Source: Anticarsia gemmatalis
Taxonomy: Eukaryota > Arthropoda > Insecta > Lepidoptera > Erebidae
Assembly: GCF_050436995.1 (NCBI RefSeq)
Contig: NC_134771.1
Location: 5,745,501 to 5,809,500, forward strand
Direction: 5' to 3'
DNA length: 64,000 nt
Under the pieces are notes generated by a model. That model had not been told where the DNA came from, searched no databases, and was given only the letters and a program-made list of their open reading frames with translations. The stretch's first letter is position 1. Every line of letters begins with the position of its first letter. Below are positions 1 through 13,893 of the stretch, in pieces. Position numbers and translations under genes: made by a program.

Positions 1-392
1 GTAAAACCTAAGATTTACCAACTCTCAATGATAAAAGTCCGAACTAGCCGGAGTTTCAAAACTATGTTACGGTATATAAAAAAATCCTCCTTCATAACTA
101 TGTTTCTAACTATTTCACGGTATAATTATATACTGTGACATAGTTATAAAGAAGGAGTTTTGGGCACAGCGACATGGGTAGGTTAGGTTAGAAGGCTAAG
201 GTGGGAGCGAGCGAAGCGAAGCTCCCACCTTAGCCTTCGTGGTTATTTTTTTTTAACCACCCAGTAGGAGGAGCCCCGCGAAGTGGGGCTCCGGCGACAT
301 CTCGACATCATCAAGTGAATATAGGTAAAAGTTCGAAATAAAAGAATTGTTCGGACTTTTACCATTGCGAGTTGGTAAATCTTAGGTTATAC
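1..392. mobile_element. TIR foldback element with nested hairpins
   Basis: Positions 1-44 and about 349-392 are inverted repeats matching at roughly 41 of 44 positions (GTAAAACCTAAGATTTACC at the left). Inside are a perfect 18-bp stem (191-208 with 221-238), a GGAGCCCC/GGGGCTCC hairpin (270-294) and an inverted CCTCCTTCATAACTATGT motif (88-160). No ORF. The left end coincides with the window edge, so the true start may lie outside. Confidence 0.7.
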
Positions 393-439
393 CGGAAAAT
401 CTTAGGATTTACCACCGTTCGAGCTTTTACAGTAACATA

Positions 440-520
440 TATATATTGTTTGTATGTTTGTAAAAGTCCCCGCGACACATGAGCAATTCTTAGTACGGGA
501 GTTGTCGCTTTTAAGAAATA
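440..520 (+). repeat. 3' fragment of tRNA-derived SINE (family S3)
   Basis: Carries the family tail TTGTATGTTTGTAAAAGTCC and CGGGAGTTGTC shared with the fuller copies at 771, 38198 and 58903. Confidence 0.6.
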
Positions 521-598
521 ATTGTACAATGGTTAACTTGTTTGTGTAAAGGTAATGATAAAAGGTAAACGCGAATAACAGTAGACAATAAATAAAAT

Positions 599-1914
599 CT
601 ATTTCTTGATAACGTGCTTATAGTTAGATCTATAGCAAATGTCTTCGCATTCCTCCATACTATTGAAACGGTTGTCGTTGCCGCCGCAGCCGCCGTATAT
701 AAATTTCACACATGTGTGTGTTTCCATGTCATATCCATACCTGAAAACATATAACTGACTATTGAAGGCTTCCATGGCGCAGTGGTTCAAGTCGCCACGC
801 CAAACCATTGCGTCGGGAGATTGTGGGTGCGATTCCCACACACAGGAATCATTTGTACGATCCACAAATAATTGTCTCGGGTCTGGCCGTGCTTTGTGTC
901 CGTTGTTCGTATGTTTGTAAAAGTCCCCGCGACACAAAAGTAATTCTTAATGCGAGAGTTGTCTTTTTAAAATAAATAAGTAAATTAAATAATAGCTCCG
1001 CATAGTCACCGGTTTCTGAGGTACATTTAGCGGTAGTTTGTCTATTCAATAGCGTTTAACCTCATATAAAAATAGCATTTTGAATAGATAAACTACGGCT
1101 AAATGTTGGCTAAACGGAGCTATGTGGTCATTCTATAGATGGGTGACCGCATAGTGATTTTTGAACTGGGCGTCTCCGTGCTTCGGAGGGCATGTAATAG
1201 TCGGTCCTGATTGTTGTCAATCAAAATAACAGTCGTTAAGCCACGTCAAAGGCCTTTCGGGCGGCTTGAACAACTTTGACACTAGGTTGACCACTAACCA
1301 TACGACGAATGAATGAACCCACGTTTCGCAATTAACAATATCCCATGTAATACAGAATGTTTTAGTAAACTTTACCTTACTCTCTCTTTACCACAGCTTC
1401 CGGGATGTATTGGCTGAGTGCATTCTTCAAGAGCTGGTCCTATAATTTAAAATGTTATAAACCATAGCAAAGAGGTTTCGGTTCCGAACACCAGATTGTA
1501 ATAAAAAAATAATCAATATTCTTTTCTTAAAAAATAGAATATTTTTTCCTTCTTTGAAACATAAAATTTATAGACACCATAGAAAAAATAAATAACAGAA
1601 AACTAGTAAATCACACATCAAAAAAAATTCGTTGAAATTAATTTAAGCGGTTTAAGTTTATAATTGTTGTTTTGTTCAGGATAAGTAGATTTATATGGCC
1701 AATTTCTATTAAACTGACAGTGGCCGATTTTCGACGTAACTTTTTTTGGAAACTTACCAGGATGAGGTGTAGTTGTAGTGGGCGTAGTTGTAGTCGGTGT
1801 GGTCGTAGTCGTCTCCGTTGTTCTTTCTGAGGTGGTCGATATATGAGGCTTATCCGTTGAGCTACCACAACCGTACGCCATTCCAATAAACAGACTAATT
1901 AATAAAACCCGCAT
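599..1914 (-). CDS. Secreted Kunitz-domain protein with Thr-rich linker (3 exons)
   Basis: Exons on the minus strand are 1914-1758, 1439-1376 and 740-599 (157, 64 and 142 nt; intron phases 1 and 2), giving 120 aa. Donors read GTAAGT and GTAAAG; acceptors end in TATAG and TTTCAG. Residues 1-15 are a signal peptide (MRVLLISLFIGMAYG). Residues about 25-52 are a Thr/Pro linker likely to carry O-glycans. Residues 59-109 are a Kunitz (BPTI) domain with cysteines at 59, 68, 84, 92, 105 and 109, the canonical 8-15-7-12-3 spacing, and the signature FIYGGCGGN. The P1 position after the second Cys is Gly69, where Lys, Arg or Leu is usual, so strong inhibition of trypsin-like or chymotrypsin-like proteases is doubtful (inference). 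Intron phases match the divergent Kunitz gene at 4130-5470, so the two are probably paralogues. A tRNA-derived SINE sits about 30 nt upstream of the exon 3 acceptor. The Kunitz assignment is near certain; the first exon is assigned by phase and signal peptide. Confidence 0.88.
771..966 (+). mobile_element. tRNA-derived SINE (family S3) in Kunitz intron 2
   Basis: Starts with A-box-like TGGCGCAGTGGTT and has a B box (GATTCCCACAC context), then the shared body and tail. It ends about 30 nt from the exon 3 splice acceptor of the minus-strand Kunitz gene. Confidence 0.8.
992..1123. mobile_element. Palindromic MITE (family M2)
   Basis: Inverted arms around TATTCAATAGCG. Outer ends ATAGCTCCG/CGGAGCTAT pair here. 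Related copies lie at 3836, 26462 and 31041. Confidence 0.7.
1126..1308 (+). mobile_element. 5S-like SINE (family S1), 5'-truncated
   Basis: Contains the box GATGGGTGACCGCATAG, like the 5S rRNA internal control region, then the S1 body and the end TTGACCACTAACCATACGA. It abuts an M2 MITE. Confidence 0.75.
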
Positions 1915-1971
1915 TTTTTAAGAAACAAAATTTAGCAAAAAAAAATTTTGGTCGAAAAAAATTGTGGCCAA

Positions 1972-1979
1972 CTTTTATA
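1972..1979 (-). promoter_or_regulatory. TATA box of minus-strand Kunitz gene
   Basis: On the minus strand this reads TATAAAAG, 58-65 nt upstream of the ATG at 1914, leaving a short leader of about 30 nt if transcription begins at the usual distance. Confidence 0.55.
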
Positions 1980-3835
1980 AAATTGGACACTAAGTTAACC
2001 AAATAATGACCAATCAATGCAATATTAATTTATTGCTTTTTGCATATATATAAGAAATATTGTATTTTCCTAATATTCTATTAATTGGCTTGTTTTTCCA
2101 TTAAACACGGTAATTTAAAATGGTGTACTTATTTGTAATTTTAATTCACAGTTTAATTGAGAGATAAAATGTGTAGGTCCGTGTCGCAGTGGTGAAAGAG
2201 ACGTCTAGCAATCGTCGAGGTCGTGGGTTCGATTCCCACATAACATATAATGAGTTCCTAGCTGTTATTCCCTTACGGCGCGGCGGCCAGTTTCAATTAG
2301 GTATACTATCCAAAGGTGTAGGACTTTGTTTATAGTGGCCAAGTGTGTGCACAATACACAGATACACTCTATATTCCCTAAGTCTCATAGCCCGGTACGA
2401 CGGAAAACTGATGCATTATTTTTACCGGGCACGGTACTTACACCCGAAATCCCTTCGCGGCTATCGCATCTACTTGGACCGTGTAATAAACGCTCTATAA
2501 TTAATTATGTTATTTAGACATTCTTTCTCTAATATTAATTAGAAAAGTCTAAAAGTATTTTGCCCGACCTGGGAGTCGAACCCGAGAATTTGTGGTCAGC
2601 AGTAGTATTTACACCTCTATCACAGGACTATTTCTTAAATATTACAAACGTGCGAGCTACGTCATGTCATTATATCGGAGTTTCTCGTTCATACACATTT
2701 AATTCCTATGATTCTTTTGATTGTGACGTAGAGAGCACGTTTGTAACAGTCCGATTATATCCTAATTAATGCTTAATATTTTCCGTAAAATTAATTATAA
2801 TTACCAAAGAAATGTTTTCAGTAATTAAATAATTAATTAGTGTTAGAATAGCTTTGTTTAATTACTTTCAAGTCGATTCTAGTTATTATTTTCTTAATTA
2901 AAAATTCCACGCAATCGATCACATTTTGCACATTTAATGTTGAATTATTCTGCTACTACGGATTGTATAATAAATGCGAAAGATTATAAGGATGGATATT
3001 TCACCGTTAGAACAAGTGATCATTGTTTCCAATGCACACATAACTTGGAAACGTCATTAGTGTGTTGCATCCGGTTCGAGCCATCGACCACTTACGTTAT
3101 TGGATGGGAAGCGAATGCTAAGACCACTGGGCTATCATTGATCCTACAATGGCATTTCATAGTCTGACTACTATAATCTGAACATTAATGTTTTCCTTCA
3201 ACGTTAGAACAGAAAATTAGAAAAACAACATAGTAGAGAGCCTTCGCATGCACGATTCATCTAGAGGTAGATTATAATTGACAAATCTATGCATTTCCGA
3301 AATAAAACAGCTTCCGAAATATATTAAAATTTATTGTTTTAACTACTCAAACGTCCAACAATACCCTCCATGGACGTTAGAGACGTTAAATAGACTACCA
3401 TCAACTGCATTAGTCTGCCGGTCACTGATGATCCCTACATACAAATCTCTCTACTAAGTTTCTCTTTGTCTTGTCCTTATCCCACGTTAAGAGGGGTAAG
3501 CACATGATTTCGTTCCCAAAATCATGGTGTAAAGACATTTGGCTGTGTGTTTTTACAAACCCTCCTAGGGGATTCTACATCCAGCTGGAAATTTTGAAGA
3601 GAAATAAGGCAGTGATACGGGTTAATGGTATAGAAATATGGGAAATACGTGGGGGAGGTTTGTGCGAAACTGCAGCTATGGAGAAGGGGTTGGTGAAGGC
3701 TGCAGTGACTCGGGTAGGTCGAGATCATTTTCCCTAATGTCTTTGTTCTATGACCAGGGTATAGATATAAGTAGCTAGAGATAATTTTTTTGTCGTGGTT
3801 TATGCATTAGGTCATAGCTCTCTACTCTACTAATG

Positions 3836-3956
3836 CCCGGTTTTTGAGTACATTTAGCAGTAATTTATCTATTAAATAGCGTTTTTTTATATGAGTTTAA
3901 ACGCTATTGAATAGATAAACAACCGCTAAATGTACCTCAGATACCTGAAATCGGGG
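3836..3956. mobile_element. Palindromic MITE (family M2)
   Basis: Arms pair CCGGTTTTTGAGTACATTTA-like left with a right end in CCTGAAATCGGGG; central loop TTTTTTATATGAG. Confidence 0.75.
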
Positions 3957-4040
3957 ATAAGTTGATGGACTACAAATAAAAGGCAAAGTCATTGATTTGA
4001 ATCCCCGACCACACGACAGTCGACTTAAAACACCCGAGTG

Positions 4041-4047
4041 TATAATT
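4041..4047 (+). promoter_or_regulatory. TATA-like box of plus-strand Kunitz gene
   Basis: TATAATT lies about 90 nt upstream of the ATG at 4130. An Inr-like TCATT is present about 30 nt further on (4072-4076). Confidence 0.4.
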
Positions 4048-4129
4048 GAAAAATAATTGATTTTCAACCGTTTCATTAACATTGGAAGCGACTAGTTTTT
4101 GAAATCATTGTGATAAGTTCTTGATAATA

Positions 4130-5470
4130 ATGAAGGTGTTTATACTGAGTTTTGTAGTAGCGGCGTTTGTAGTTATATGCGAGAGCCGAGGTAAATAAAC
4201 TATGTATTGTTTTACTATTTATTTATCGTTTATGTGATTACATAATATACCTACAACAATACAATCTTCTTACTTTTCTTTTAAAAAGACAACTCCCGCA
4301 CTAAGAATTGTTCTTGTGTCGCGGGGACTTTTACAAACATACAAGCAACGGACACAAAGCACCACCAGACCCGAAACAATTATTTGTGGATCGCACAAAT
4401 AATTGCACCGTGTGGGAATCGAACCCACGACCTCCCTACGTAATGGTTGCGGCGAAAATCAAATAGATAAACTAGTAAATTAACTTATTGTTTCATGTTT
4501 TCAGCTCATTTTCGACCCGTAGATCCGAAATGTGAGTTACCAATAGAAGAAGGACCGTGTTTAGCTTTATCACCAAGGTAAATAAATAAAATGATATACA
4601 TATACAAATATTATTATATTATGGTAATAGACCCACAAAATATGTGAATTTAATAGGTTTATTTCATACACCTCTGGCTAAGTCTTAGGGCATAACTAGG
4701 GTTGCCATCTTTAAAATTTGGAAAACCGGATAAGACGCGTGAAAACCCCGGATTTTAGAGCCCGAAAGCCGGACATGTCAACAAGAAGAGCAACCGCGAC
4801 GGGAGCAGTGGGGGAACGGTGAATATACTTGGTTCGTCGGTTGATCGTGGTGAGCGAGCATAGTGCGTGTCTCGCAGGCGGCCCAATTTTTCTTTTATTA
4901 AACTTTTTCAAACCCGGTCTACAAATGAAACCTTCCCCGGGCGCTCCCCGGATGCCTTCTAAACTAGGACAAATCCGGGGAAACCCGGACGGATGACAAC
5001 CCTAGGCATAACAAGCTGTATGTAAAAATATTGTTGCGTATTCTTACGGTGAAGGAAAACATCGCCTTGCAGGCCTAAACGTTCTGTAACACAGTTCTTC
5101 AAGGAATACAGAGTCCCTAACCCGCACTTGTTCAGCGTGCTGGCCCGGAGGTCGTGGCCCCTTCGTCGTTTTGTTGTTCAGCGTGTTGGCCTGGAGGCTC
5201 CTCCGTCATTTAGGGAGAAACCCTTGCCGCTAGGAAATAGCTGAGTTAAACTGTAAAGGGTTTTTATAAAACCACCTCTATTAACTACTCGTTTTTTTCT
5301 ACAGGTGGGGATTTGATGTGAAGAAAGGAAAATGCGTTCCGTTTATTTATGGAGGCTGTCGAGGCAACGCTAATAAGTTTCCTTCTAAGGAAAAATGTGT
5401 AGATAAATGCTTTGGAAAAGATATTCATGATCACCGCAAGATTAATATAGTTATTTTAGATAAAATATAG
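4130..5470 (+). CDS. Secreted single-domain Kunitz protease inhibitor (3 exons)
   Basis: Exons are 4130-4190, 4505-4577 and 5305-5470 (61, 73 and 166 nt; phases 1 and 2), giving 99 aa. Donors are GTAAAT; acceptors end in TTTCAG and CTACAG. Exon 1 encodes a signal peptide (MKVFILSFVVAAFVVICES). The Kunitz domain spans residues 30-80 with cysteines at 30, 39, 55, 63, 76 and 80, spacing 8-15-7-12-3, and motifs GPCLAL and FIYGGCRGN. P1 is Leu40, which in this family points to chymotrypsin-like or elastase-like targets (inference). The usual aromatic pair before the third Cys is replaced by WGF. A 19-residue tail follows the last Cys. Intron 1 holds an inverted tRNA-SINE and intron 2 a TIR element with a target-site duplication. 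The gene ends about 475 nt before RNF113 on the same strand. A TATA-like box lies about 90 nt upstream of the ATG. Confidence 0.93.
4281..4447 (-). mobile_element. tRNA-derived SINE (family S3) in Kunitz intron 1
   Basis: Inverted copy: begins GACAACTCCCGCACTAAGAA and carries the inverted B box GGGAATCGAACCC. Confidence 0.8.
4696..5005. mobile_element. TIR DNA element (310 bp) with target-site duplication
   Basis: Left end CTAGGGTTGCCATC and right end GATGACAACCCTAG form imperfect TIRs; inner CCGG-rich segments also pair. GCATAA is repeated on both flanks (4690-4695 and 5006-5011), consistent with a 6-8 bp target-site duplication. It is non-coding and lies in intron 2 of the plus-strand Kunitz gene. 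Confidence 0.75.
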
Positions 5471-5945
5471 AATTGCAGTTTTATTTATTACCTAGTTCGC
5501 AAACCCGACTTCGTTAAGCAGTTGGAAAATAACGACTTGTGCTCCAAAAGTCATAAAATTGCCTTTTGGTAGTTTTGGCGTGAATTAGTAACGGATTAGT
5601 AATAGACATAACCTCCACTACCAAGTTTTTCCTTTTTCCATAATTGCGTGTATTGAACCTACAACCTTTATATTCAAAATATTTTTAATACGTCAACTCA
5701 CGTTTCCGAACGTTCTATAGACAGTAATAGACACTGACAGTGACAGAGCACTTGACATTGCGATATATAGCAATCAGCTAGATTATCATGTAAACAATCT
5801 GTTTTGCAAACAAAATTTTCATTTCTTTGTGTTTCATTCTTAGATTATTGTACTAAATAAATGATATTCTTAGTTTAATAAGTTTAATTACTGCCTAAGT
5901 CTATTGTAAGTTTTAATTTAATCAACATTTTACGAACGAAACAAA

Positions 5946-9606
<3,661 letters not shown>

Positions 9607-9639
9607 ATAATTTTTTGAAAATATATTTTTTATTAATTT

Positions 9640-10260
9640 TTTTTTAAAGTAATGGGAGTAGTACCTACCCGGAGGTAATGTGTCTGGTATATGGAAATAG
9701 GTCCGCATTGTATTATATGTTTATAACATTGTAAATGGCGAAACGTGGGTGTATTGACTGCTTAAGTTAGTAGTTTATTTGACTGCTGAGCCTGAGGTCA
9801 TGGGTTCGATACCTTGGTCGTGTTGGTTATCCGTCACACCAGGTTATGAGAGTTACGGAATAGAGAGTGTACCTGTGTATTGTGCACACACAAGGACACT
9901 ATAAACAGAGTCCTGCACAGTTGGCCGGTTTCAATAAAATTGGACGCCGTAGCCGGATATCAGCTAGGACATATTTATCTTGACCTCTTGGGGAAAATCG
10001 TATGACAACGCGGTTTCTTTGTTCTCTAAGTGATTGCTTTTCATAGATTACTTAAGATAAAATCTTAGATCTAATATTTTGCGATAATATACCGACACGC
10101 CCCCGTTTGGCCTTAAATAGTGTTTTTATCTAAACCTTGTAAATAAATTGCGATGTTAGTTGAAAAGATCCATTACGTAGGTATATAGTTTACACTAGGG
10201 AATAAACGTTCTAGTATGTATTTCAATTAAGTTTATTCTTTATCTGTAGTATTAATTTTA
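9640..10260. other. Intergenic repeat debris downstream of RNF113
   Basis: Fragments of a GGCGAAACGTGGGTGTATT-type repeat (9660-9760) and a tRNA-headed SINE with GGTTCGATACC (9765-9990), then AT-rich sequence. No coding signal. Confidence 0.5.
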
Positions 10261-10317
10261 TGTTGTTGTTATTTTATGTATTACTAGCTGAGCCGCGCAG
10301 CTCCGCTCAAGCTTTTT

Positions 10318-10640
10318 TTTATCTCAAGTTAAGCTACGCTTGCCGAAGTTGGTCAGCGATGGGTGACCATTTTATACATGTCAAGTTCTTTCATGTTTCG
10401 GAAAGCACGTTATATTGTGTGTCCTGGCTGTCATTTTCAAATTTCTTTGACAGTCGTTACCAGTAGTCAAAAGCTTGAAAGTCTGACAATTATTATTAGT
10501 CTTACCGAGGGGTATCGTGTTATAACTTAAGTAACTGGGTTGTGGAGGTCCGACAATGAGGTTCTATGTAAAATACTGGTATTCCGATGCATCTGGTGAG
10601 ACTGGAAGCCGTCTCCAACGTAGTAAGAATGGCTAGACAG
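10318..10640 (+). mobile_element. 5S-like SINE (family S2)
   Basis: Head AAGTTAAGCTACGCTTGCCG...GATGGGTGACC resembles the 5S rRNA internal promoter. The body has TTTCGGAAAGCACGTTA and ends in the ACTGGAAGCCG / GGCTAG tail. Fused to a CTAGCTGAGCCGCGCAGC Helitron end at 10285. Confidence 0.75.
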
Positions 10641-11850
10641 ACTAATACATAGCTATGAATGGTCAAAGAGGGAGAGCGTTATCTCTTCTCAGTTGTTTAT
10701 AATAAACTCTTGAATGATAGATGATATCTATATTAATTGATTCACGTATTATTGCGAGCAAAACACATGATGTAAAAGATTATCTGATAATAATAGGAAA
10801 GATAAATATAGTTGGATAACAACAAAATATGAATAATATTTTTGTTTACAGTTACTACGTATTATTAGAATTACTTTAGTTACGTATAGATGTTGATAAG
10901 ATTAAGAAAGTTTTAACCGGAGTTTTGAGTGGAGGCACGGCGAAGATGCTGAGAATAAATCAATTTAAAATAAACCTTAAATCAAAACGGCATGCCAAAG
11001 ACTGAAAAATAGCGCTGCGCGCAGCAAACGGCCGTAGGGACTGGAGATCTAAGAGGGAGTCCTTTCCTCAGCATTGGGACACAGAAATTGGCTAACATTT
11101 TTTTTATCAATATACCGAGGTACTTAAAATTGTTCCGTTACTGAGTGACTCGGCTGACTGATGAACAACGCACAGCCAAAACTACTGAGCGTAGAAAGCT
11201 AAAATTTGGTGTGAAGATTTGTAGAGGCTCCTCTACACTTCAGTAAGAGAGGATTTTTGGAATTAAAGTTAAATTGGTAAGTTCCTAGTTTGTTTTGTTT
11301 TTTGTCATCAATGAAGCAGTGATAATTTGTAGCTATGCACATAAGTTATCGATGATATAAACCTAAAACAACACTCAAATGATTTTTAAAGCTATGTGAT
11401 AATTTATTACCCACGTACTTATAAGAAATAATAAATGATCACTTGCCTTAACAACGGTGGAAAACGTCGTGCGAAAAACTTCCATGACTGAGAGTTGAAA
11501 AAACAGTTCTTAAATGGCAAGTCATGTCACCCGCACTTGGTCAGTGTGGTGTAGTCAAGGTTGCCCTCATTCCGGGAGCAGAAAGAAATCCTGCCCAATA
11601 GTAGGAGAGTATTTATTTCTAGCTGGTGCCCGGGACTTCACATAGGAAGAACATTCTGCAACTTATCGTTAGGATTTGCAGCCCCTGAAACGTAAGTACA
11701 ACCTTAGTTTCAAACATCAAAGTCTGTTCAGTAATTTCAGTCTGAAATAATTTTAATTTCGACGATATTTGTGAAGAAACAAGACTTGACTGTTGAGTGT
11801 TGGCCTCCTCCTCATTAAACAAATTTTTTTATGATCTTACGCTTGTCTCC
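10640..11850. other. Gene-poor stretch with repeat fragments
   Basis: Holds a degenerate repeat with TACTGAGTGACTCGGCTGAC (11100-11280) and a fragment of the S5 SINE family (11410-11610). The rest is AT-rich and unrecognised. Confidence 0.45.
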
Positions 11851-12098
11851 TCTATACTTAATATTATAAAGCTGAAGAGTTTGTTTGTTTGAACGTGCTA
11901 ATCTCAGGAACTACTGATCCGATTTGAAAAAATTCTTTCAGTGTTAGATAGCCCGTTCATCGAGGAAGGCTATAGGCTATATATCATCACGTTACGACCA
12001 ATAAGAGCAGATTACCAGTAAAAAATGTTACAAAAACGGGTAAAATTCTTTCCCATTCTTTCTTATGTTGCGCTGGCTAAGTTGCGCGGGTCAGCTAG
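11851..12098 (+). mobile_element. Lep1-like non-autonomous Helitron (H1)
   Basis: 5' end TCTATACTTAATATTATAAA, GAACGTGCTAATCTCAGGAA body, 3' end TTGCGCGGGTCAGCTAG followed by T. 5'-TC and 3'-CTAG ends without TIRs fit Helitrons. Confidence 0.8.
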
Positions 12099-12297
12099 TT
12101 TATAATATTAGTAAGATCATAAGATGAGATCACGTTTTATTCTTATCGTGTTTGGAAAATATGTTTTCACTGATTATATATACATAGTCAACATTTATAT
12201 TATTTAGATTTATCCAGTTTTAGAACATTCTTATCGTCATCTAAGATCAATCTTTCCGCTATGTTTAGCGAGTTTGTTATATTATTACTAGCTGACC

Positions 12298-12566
12298 CGC
12301 GCAGCTCCGCTCACGCTTTTTTATCTCTATTAAAACCTTTTCACAGTTACCCAGAGATCATGACTACTTGGTGTTGTTGTTTCTATACTCTGTTCTTCCA
12401 CCAGGTACAATAATAGCGGGATAAGAAGTATCCTATGTTCGCGTCCCGGATCTAAACTACCCCTCCACCAATTTTCAACGCAATCTGTTCAGCCGTTCTT
12501 GAGTTATTAGTCACGCGGCCACATCGGCCAATCAAGTTGTGAGCTGAATATTATAAATGCGAAGGT
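12298..12566 (-). mobile_element. Second Helitron-like family (H3)
   Basis: Inverted 3' end CTAGCTGACCCGCGCAGCTC, body with AGCCGTTCTTGAGTTA, and 5' terminus near ATATTATAAATGCGAAGG. Confidence 0.6.
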
Positions 12567-12757
12567 TAATTACATTAATCACATTAAAACCACTGAATAG
12601 ACTTTGGTAAAGCTTAGCAGTGTTGTAGCTTATTGTACCAGAGTAATACATAGGTAAAATATAGACTGCGTGCAAGGAGTCGTCAGTGTTGAATTAAAAT
12701 TTAATTTCCTATTAATTTCTAAAGCCGAAAACGGTGATAATTCCATACATATAAATA

Positions 12758-12975
12758 TTAGGTCGGGGAGAAAGTATTTTCGCATTATAGTACCTATGTA
12801 TGAACTTGTAATAAAATCTCTTTGGCTTCAAGAATCACAAATGAGTACACGGTTCTTTAGGTTTCTTTCAGTGAGCTCGTGAGGTACCCAAATATCGAGC
12901 TTTATTGTGTAGAGAAAAAAAATATTACAAGTTCATATATACTATTAATGCGATAAGACTTTTTCCCCGACCTAA
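12758..12975. mobile_element. Mariner-derived palindromic MITE (M1)
   Basis: Long inverted arms starting TTAGGTCGGGGAGAAAGT and ending TTTTTCCCCGACCTAA, about 218 bp, with a TA next to each end. The TIR resembles mariner-family termini. No transposase. Confidence 0.85.
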
Positions 12976-13567
12976 TATCTAAGGGAACCATCACGCAAGT
13001 TATTCCCAAAGGTAGGTAAGTACACCCACGTTTCTCAATTCACTTTTCTTGATGTCACCTGACAGGGGCCAACCTATTGAAATATACCAAACAGGTAGTC
13101 GAATTCCTGAAAAAATCTAATCTTAACTGAAAAAGACCAATAACACTATCAGGAATCAACCTCATGACCATGATCAGCAGTCATATACCACTCAGACCAC
13201 AAATGGCAGTTGACAAAACAAGGTTAATAATTTCGGCACTCCTTTAAAGTCATGTTTATTCTTTATTTTTGTCAATGTGTGCCAGACGATTTGATGTACG
13301 ATACAGATCTGATGATTGATTGTGATTGCGAAGGTTTGAGATTATCGCTCAATCATTGCAAATTATTTGCTAAATATAGGTGTACTATGTGGAGATATCA
13401 CATGTATTGTTCCAGAAAATGCATTTATTTTTTCCGACATTTTTAACTGCCTTTGTTGTCAAGGTGGTATTATGACTGCAGGTTGCGAGGTCTTAGGTTC
13501 TGCTCCCGGGTCAAGCAGTGTTTATAGCGTTGTCTAATTTATATAACAACAATATCAAGAGTATATA
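12976..13567. other. Unassigned intergenic DNA
   Basis: No domain-bearing ORF. A degenerate tRNA-SINE-like piece with GGTTCTGCTCCCGG is at 13455-13530. Confidence 0.4.
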
Positions 13568-13893
13568 GGAGAAGCTCGTGGCTTAATGAGTTACAGCCGC
13601 ATGCGGAGGTTGTTTTGTGGATGAGTGACCATATTATATGATACGAGTTCCTTCGTGTTTCGGAAGGCACGTTAAATTTTGGGTCCTGGTTGCCATTTTC
13701 TAACCGTCGACAATTTTAACCAGCAGCCAGAAGCTTGAAAGTCTGACAACCAGTCTTACCAATCGGTTGTAACCCAGTTAACTGGGTTGTGGAGGTCCGA
13801 CAGATAGTCGCTCCATGTAAAACACTGGTATTCAGCTGCATCCGGTTAGACTGGAAGCCGATTCCAACATAGTTGTAAGAAAGGCTAGGCTGA
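13568..13893 (+). mobile_element. 5S-like SINE (family S2), near full length
   Basis: Head GCTCGTGGCTTAATGAGTTA and GGATGAGTGACC, body TTTCGGAAGGCACGTTAA, tail CTGGAAGCCGATTCCAACAT. Confidence 0.8.

Larger units (their letters stand above)
1915..4040. other. Intergenic region between divergent Kunitz genes
   Basis: Contains tRNA-SINE-like fragments (2175-2250 with a GGTTCGATTCC B box; 2320-2500 and 2975-3150 as remnants of other SINE families), an AT-rich stretch (2760-2930) and an M2 MITE (3836-3956). The 88-codon ORF at 3471-3737 resembles nothing I recognise. Confidence 0.5.

Noticed and set aside
178..193. GGTTAGGTTAG resembling the insect telomere repeat TTAGG
   Set aside because: Only about two units, inside a TIR element.
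1638..1886. Arg/Leu-rich minus-strand ORF overlapping Kunitz exon 1
   Set aside because: Alternative frame of the Thr-repeat coding exon.
3471..3737. 88-codon plus-strand ORF
   Set aside because: No recognisable domain and surrounded by repeat debris; the opposite strand is open over the same bases.
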